Shown here: one piece after another, positions 61,091-64,000 of the stretch
Layout: the number at the start of each line of letters is the position of its first letter
Position numbering within the stretch: the stretch's first letter is position 1
From: JAQBQB01 sp963757185
GTDB taxonomy: Bacteria; Gemmatimonadota; Gemmatimonadetes; Gemmatimonadales; Gemmatimonadaceae
DNA length: 64,000 nt
Direction of reading: 5' to 3'
Assembly: GCA_963757185.1 (NCBI GenBank)
Contig: CAVWQI010000002.1
Span: 434,001-498,000, forward strand
Translations under genes and position numbers: made by a program
The notes under the pieces: model-generated
What the model saw: only the letters and a program-made list of their open reading frames with translations
The model's database searches: none
Told to the model about the DNA's origin: nothing

Positions 61091-61128
61091 GAAGAGCCGG
61101 GCGCCGCGCCGGGTGGTAATATTTATGG

Positions 61129-61770
61129 ATGCCCCCCACCGAGAACGGCGGCTCGTCCCCCGCCCTACCGCCGCGCGACGAGGCGTTGGCGCTGATGCAC
61201 GAGTACACGGCCAGCGAATCGCTCCGGAAACACATGCTCGCCGTCGAGGCTGCCATGCGGGCCTATGCCGTCCAGTACGGCGAAGACCCTGAACGGTGGG
61301 GGCTGGCCGGGCTGATTCACGATTTCGACTATGAGCGATTTCCTAACGCGTCGCGCTCGCCGACCGACGAGCATCCGTCGGCCGGGGTCGGGATTCTACG
61401 CGGGCGCGGCTGGCCGACGGACATTCTCGACGCGATCATGGGACACGCGGCGTATACCGGCGTGCCTCGGGAGACGCGGATGGCGAGAGCCCTGTTCGCC
61501 GTCGACGAGCTGTCGGGGCTCATCACCGCGACGGCGCTCGTCAAGCCGACCAAGAGCGTGCACGACGTGGACGCCAGGTCGGTGATGAAAAAGATGAAGG
61601 ACAAAGCGTTCGCCAAGGGCGTCAGCCGAGAGGATGTGACGCTGGGCGCGCAAGAGCTGGGTGTCGATCTCGAGCAGCACACGCAGTTCGTGATCGGAGC
61701 GATGCGCGGGGTCGCCGCCACGCTCGGCCTGGCTGGAACGCCCGCGAATCCGCCCGCACCCGCGGCCTGA
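61129..61770 (+). CDS. HD-domain hydrolase
   Basis: This 213-residue HD-superfamily protein has the first His in SLRKHMLAVEAAMRAYA near 31-47, the HD pair in LIHDFDYERFP near 63-73, EHPSAGVGIL and AIMGHAAY with further His ligands, and a final Asp in AVDELSGLI. This is the metal-dependent phosphohydrolase pattern. TAATAT (61117-61122) lies so close to the ATG that the mRNA could be leaderless. The substrate is unknown. Confidence 0.87.
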   Translation: MPPTENGGSSPALPPRDEALALMHEYTASESLRKHMLAVEAAMRAYAVQYGEDPERWGLAGLIHDFDYERFPNASRSPTDEHPSAGVGILRGRGWPTDILDAIMGHAAYTGVPRETRMARALFAVDELSGLITATALVKPTKSVHDVDARSVMKKMKDKAFAKGVSREDVTLGAQELGVDLEQHTQFVIGAMRGVAATLGLAGTPANPPAPAA

Positions 61771-61813
61771 CCGGCCGAGGAGCGGGCACACTGACCCTGT
61801 CTTCAGACCCTTG

Positions 61814-61841
61814 GGAACTCGTCGATTGCGCGATCAACGTT
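61814..61841 (+). promoter_or_regulatory. Candidate ECF-type promoter
   Basis: GGAACT (61814-61819) and CGTT (61838-61841) are separated by 18 nt and lie 19 nt upstream of the sigma-factor gene. The AAC-type -35 and CGT-type -10 are typical of ECF promoters, so autoregulation of the downstream operon is plausible. Confidence 0.35.
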
Positions 61842-61860
61842 CAACCGCGGCGGTCCGTTA

Positions 61861-62478
61861 ATGAGAGTGGACACCGGCCACGTCTCGATGACCGCTGCGA
61901 CCACAATCGAGCTGCCGTTCGGCATGTCGCCAGCAGCTGACGCCAAGCCGGACGAGCGAGCCCTCGTCGTCGCGGCGCAACGCGGCTCGAGCGACGCGTT
62001 CGCGCAGCTCGTCCGCTTGCATCAGCGTCGGGCGTATGCCGTGTGTCGCGCCATCGTGCTCACGCACGAGGACGCGGAGGACGCGGTTCAGGAAGGATTT
62101 CTTCACGCCTTCAAGGCACTGGACCGGTTTCTTCCAGACCAACCGTTTGGCGCGTGGCTGTACCGCATCATGGCCAATGCGTCGCTTGACTTGGTGCGGC
62201 GGCGGAAAGTCCGCGACGCGGACGAGCTGCCGGAAGGGGTCCCGATGCCGTTTCGGGATCCCGGAGAGTCGGACGAACTTCGGCGCCGTCTCAACGAGGC
62301 GTTGACGAAACTGACTGACCGGCAACGGTCGGTGATCGTATTACATGACGTGGAAGGTTTTACGCACGGCGAGATTGGCGAGATGTTGGGTATACCCGAA
62401 GGCACTGCACGGTCGGACCTGCATCACGCACGCGCATCGCTGCGCCGCATTCTCGGGGACGTTCGGAGCGACCTATGA
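61861..62478 (+). CDS. ECF-family RNA polymerase sigma factor
   Basis: This 205-residue sigma factor has region 2 at about 30-110 (AFAQLVRLHQRRAYAVCRAI, HEDAEDAVQEGFLHAFKAL, AWLYRIMANASLDLVRRRK) and region 4 at about 140-195 (LTDRQRSVIVLHDVEGFTHG, then EGTARSDLHHARASLRRIL). ATG 61861 and ATG 61888 are both possible starts. The stop overlaps the next gene (ATGA, 62475-62478), which looks like an anti-sigma factor. Downstream are a Spy-like protein and a TolC-like protein, so the operon probably answers envelope or metal stress. Confidence 0.93.
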   Translation: MRVDTGHVSMTAATTIELPFGMSPAADAKPDERALVVAAQRGSSDAFAQLVRLHQRRAYAVCRAIVLTHEDAEDAVQEGFLHAFKALDRFLPDQPFGAWLYRIMANASLDLVRRRKVRDADELPEGVPMPFRDPGESDELRRRLNEALTKLTDRQRSVIVLHDVEGFTHGEIGEMLGIPEGTARSDLHHARASLRRILGDVRSDL

Positions 62479-62840
62479 GCGACATTCGATTTGGCCTGTT
62501 TCCAGACGACGACGACGTAGTGCGCGGTCTGCGCGCGATCTATGCCGCGCCGTCGGGCGATGCCTACTGGAACGAGCTGCAGTCGCGCGTGATGGCGCGC
62601 GTCGCCGACGTCGAGCTGGGATGGTGGACCGAGCTGGATCGCTGGGCGCGCCCGGCGCTCGCCGCCGCCGCCGTTCTGCTCCTGTCGGCCGGCGTCGCCA
62701 TGTTCCGTGCTCACCAATCGGAGGCGGAGATCGCCGCCGACGCCATGCTGTCTTCACCCGCCGTGCCCGTATCGAGCGCGATTCGGCCGGCATACCAGGA
62801 CGAACAGGGGGCGCGCCTGCGCTTCCTGCTCGGCCGATAG
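62475..62840 (+). CDS. Putative anti-sigma factor, single-pass membrane protein
   Basis: This 121-residue protein has a cytoplasmic N-terminal region of about 55 residues (GAIYAAPSGDAYWNE-like, without a zinc site), one helix (WARPALAAAAVLLLSAGVAM near 55-74), and a short periplasmic tail. The ATGA overlap with the sigma-factor gene and this topology are those of an anti-sigma factor, although no known anti-sigma domain is recognisable. It may instead be a sensor subunit. Confidence 0.65.
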   Translation: MSDIRFGLFPDDDDVVRGLRAIYAAPSGDAYWNELQSRVMARVADVELGWWTELDRWARPALAAAAVLLLSAGVAMFRAHQSEAEIAADAMLSSPAVPVSSAIRPAYQDEQGARLRFLLGR

Positions 62841-62854
62841 ACTCGGAGTCCACC

Positions 62855-63247
62855 ATGCAGCGCTCAAAGCAACAGGCGCTGATGTTCCTGCTCGGAGCCG
62901 TCCTCGTGGGCGGCGCGCTGGGCTTCTCGGCGGACCGCTACCTGGGCCACGAAAAGTTCGCCGCGTCGTACGGGCCGCGGTCCAAGTTCTACGACGCGAT
63001 CGGGCTCTCCGAGCAGCAGCGCACCACGCTCGACTCAATCGCGTTCTCGCAGGACTGCGCCATCCGGGCGCTCCTGAGGCCGGAGAAACCGCAGCTCGAC
63101 TCGATCCGCGCCGCGTTCAAGGTGCAGGTCCGCCGCGTGTTCTCTCCCGAGCAGCTGGAGAAGTACGACCAGCGAGACGCCGAATTCAAAGCCCGCCGCG
63201 ACGCGGAAATACAGAAGGAGCCGAAGAGAACATGTTCCGCAAATTGA
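62855..63247 (+). CDS. Spy/CnrX-like periplasmic protein
   Basis: This 130-residue protein has an N-terminal anchor or signal helix (QALMFLLGAVLVGGALGFSA) and a helical domain with FYDAIGLSEQQRTTLDSIAF and FKVQVRRVFSPEQLEKYDQR, the two LxxxQ/LSPEQ-like motifs of Spy/CpxP/heavy-metal sensor proteins. These bind misfolded proteins or metals and often regulate ECF sigma factors. ATG 62855 is 14 nt after the anti-sigma stop. The gene overlaps the TolC gene by 16 bp. Confidence 0.82.
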   Translation: MQRSKQQALMFLLGAVLVGGALGFSADRYLGHEKFAASYGPRSKFYDAIGLSEQQRTTLDSIAFSQDCAIRALLRPEKPQLDSIRAAFKVQVRRVFSPEQLEKYDQRDAEFKARRDAEIQKEPKRTCSAN

Positions 63248-64000
63248 TCGTTCTGCTGGCCGCGCCGCTGGCGTTGGGCGCGCAGCAACCGACCGATACG
63301 ACGCTGCATCCGATCTCGCTCGCCGAGGCGATTCGGCTGGCGGGTGACAGGAACGTCTCGAACATCATCGCGTCCAACAGCATTCGTTCCGCGAACAACG
63401 CGGTGCGCCAAGCGCGCGCCGCGTTCATTCCGAACGTGAGCCTGAGCGCGGGGCAGAGCAAGAGCTCCGGAGAACGACTCGGTCCGCAGAACAACATCAT
63501 CGGATTCGGATCGGCGTGGAGCTACAACACCGGCCTCCAGATCAACAACTTCACGCTGTTCGATGGCGGGCAAGATGTTCGCCGACATCAAGACGGCGAA
63601 CGCCAACGTCGCGGCCGCGGAAGCCGGCGAGGTGAACACCGAGTTCGCCGTCGCGCTCCAGGTGAAACTGAACTACAACCTGATCCTCGCCGCCAAGGAA
63701 TCGGAAGGCGCGGCCATCGCGCAGCTCGAGGCCGCGAAGGTTCAGCTCCAGACGTCCATCGCCAAGGTGAACGCCGGCGCCGCCAACGTCTCCGACTCTC
63801 TGCGCAGCGTCGTGCTGGTCGGCAACGCCCAGCTCGCGCTGCTCCAGGCGCAGAACTCGTATCGCACTTCGGCGGCCGCGCTCACGCGTCTCGTCGGCAC
63901 GCCGTACTTCGTGACGGCGCAGTTGGCCGACACCATCGAGCACGCGCCGACGCCGATCGACAGCGCCCAGGTGCTCGCGCTGGCGCTCGACGGTCCGGGG
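63232..64000 (+). pseudogene. TolC-family outer-membrane efflux protein, frameshifted and cut by the window end
   Basis: ATG 63232 (AAGGAG upstream) opens a signal peptide (FRKLIVLLAAPLALGAQQP) and a TolC-type helical start (ISLAEAIRLAGDRNVSNIIA). The frame breaks at about residue 112: after NNFTLFDGG the next frame continues KMFADIKTANANVAAAEAGE, the expected TolC helix. One extra G among 63568-63570 explains it. The intact 5' and 3' parts show the coiled-coil repeats of efflux outer-membrane channels, and the gene runs off the end of the window. It is probably the channel of an efflux system under the ECF sigma factor upstream. Confidence 0.85.

Overview
The window is a dense, GC-rich bacterial chromosome segment with about 56 protein genes on both strands. 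I see no rRNA, tRNA, CRISPR array or insertion sequence. The gene mix fits Gemmatimonadota, or a close relative in the Acidobacteriota/Gemmatimonadota grade: two PadR-regulated orphan ADOP permeases, two paralogous secreted M1 peptidases, a DUF5117-type metalloprotease, BNR/VPS10 propeller proteins, a reaction-centre-type cytochrome c lipoprotein, and many signal peptides ending in AQ. This assignment is inference from gene content; no marker gene is present.

Layout. 1-16 kb: a partial gene and a Tat-exported amidase; a PadR-ADOP-M1 peptidase group behind a 52-nt palindrome; DoxX, creatininase-like, GMC oxidoreductase and DUF4105 genes; a large VPS10/BNR protein on the minus strand; DinB; a small lipoprotein. 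16-31 kb: an ECF42-type sigma factor coupled to its DGPF (YCII) partner; a TonB-plug-like surface protein; a small zinc-ribbon protein coupled to a hotdog thioesterase; threonine dehydratase; CAX antiporter; a Ycf48-like propeller next to the diheme cytochrome; an O-antigen-ligase-like protein; the second M1 peptidase; the second PadR-ADOP pair. 31-44 kb: a DHFR-like reductase, a SET-domain protein coupled to DUF502, a His-rich barrel-like protein, an AlkA-type glycosylase, a hybrid sensor kinase, a tandem AsnC-type protein, a lipoprotein, a frameshifted amidohydrolase and a fadN-fadA beta-oxidation pair. 44-50 kb: four prepilin-like minor pilin genes, then a metzincin-like protease. 50-64 kb: M61 and M42 peptidases, an amidohydrolase, an HDAC-like deacylase, an alpha/beta hydrolase, endonuclease III, cyclophilin, an AAA ATPase, an HD hydrolase, and an ECF sigma / putative anti-sigma / Spy-like / TolC operon that runs off the end.

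Functionally the window suggests a heterotroph that exports many peptidases and amidohydrolases, oxidises fatty acids, and controls its envelope with PadR and ECF systems.

Two signals stand out beyond the genes. (1) Arrays of a degenerate 8-bp unit (about GTCCASCN) occur in inverted orientation at two loci. One pair fills the intergenic spaces on both sides of a lone AAA ATPase gene and carries a perfect TATAAT; the other forms a potential hairpin inside the fad operon. (2) Four genes are broken by what look like five single-base G/C insertions, most extending a short homopolymer. This pattern points to uncorrected sequence error, so the apparent pseudogenes should not be taken at face value. 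No gap between genes exceeds 300 bp; the longest is 44273-44521, upstream of the pilin genes, where I see nothing I can name.
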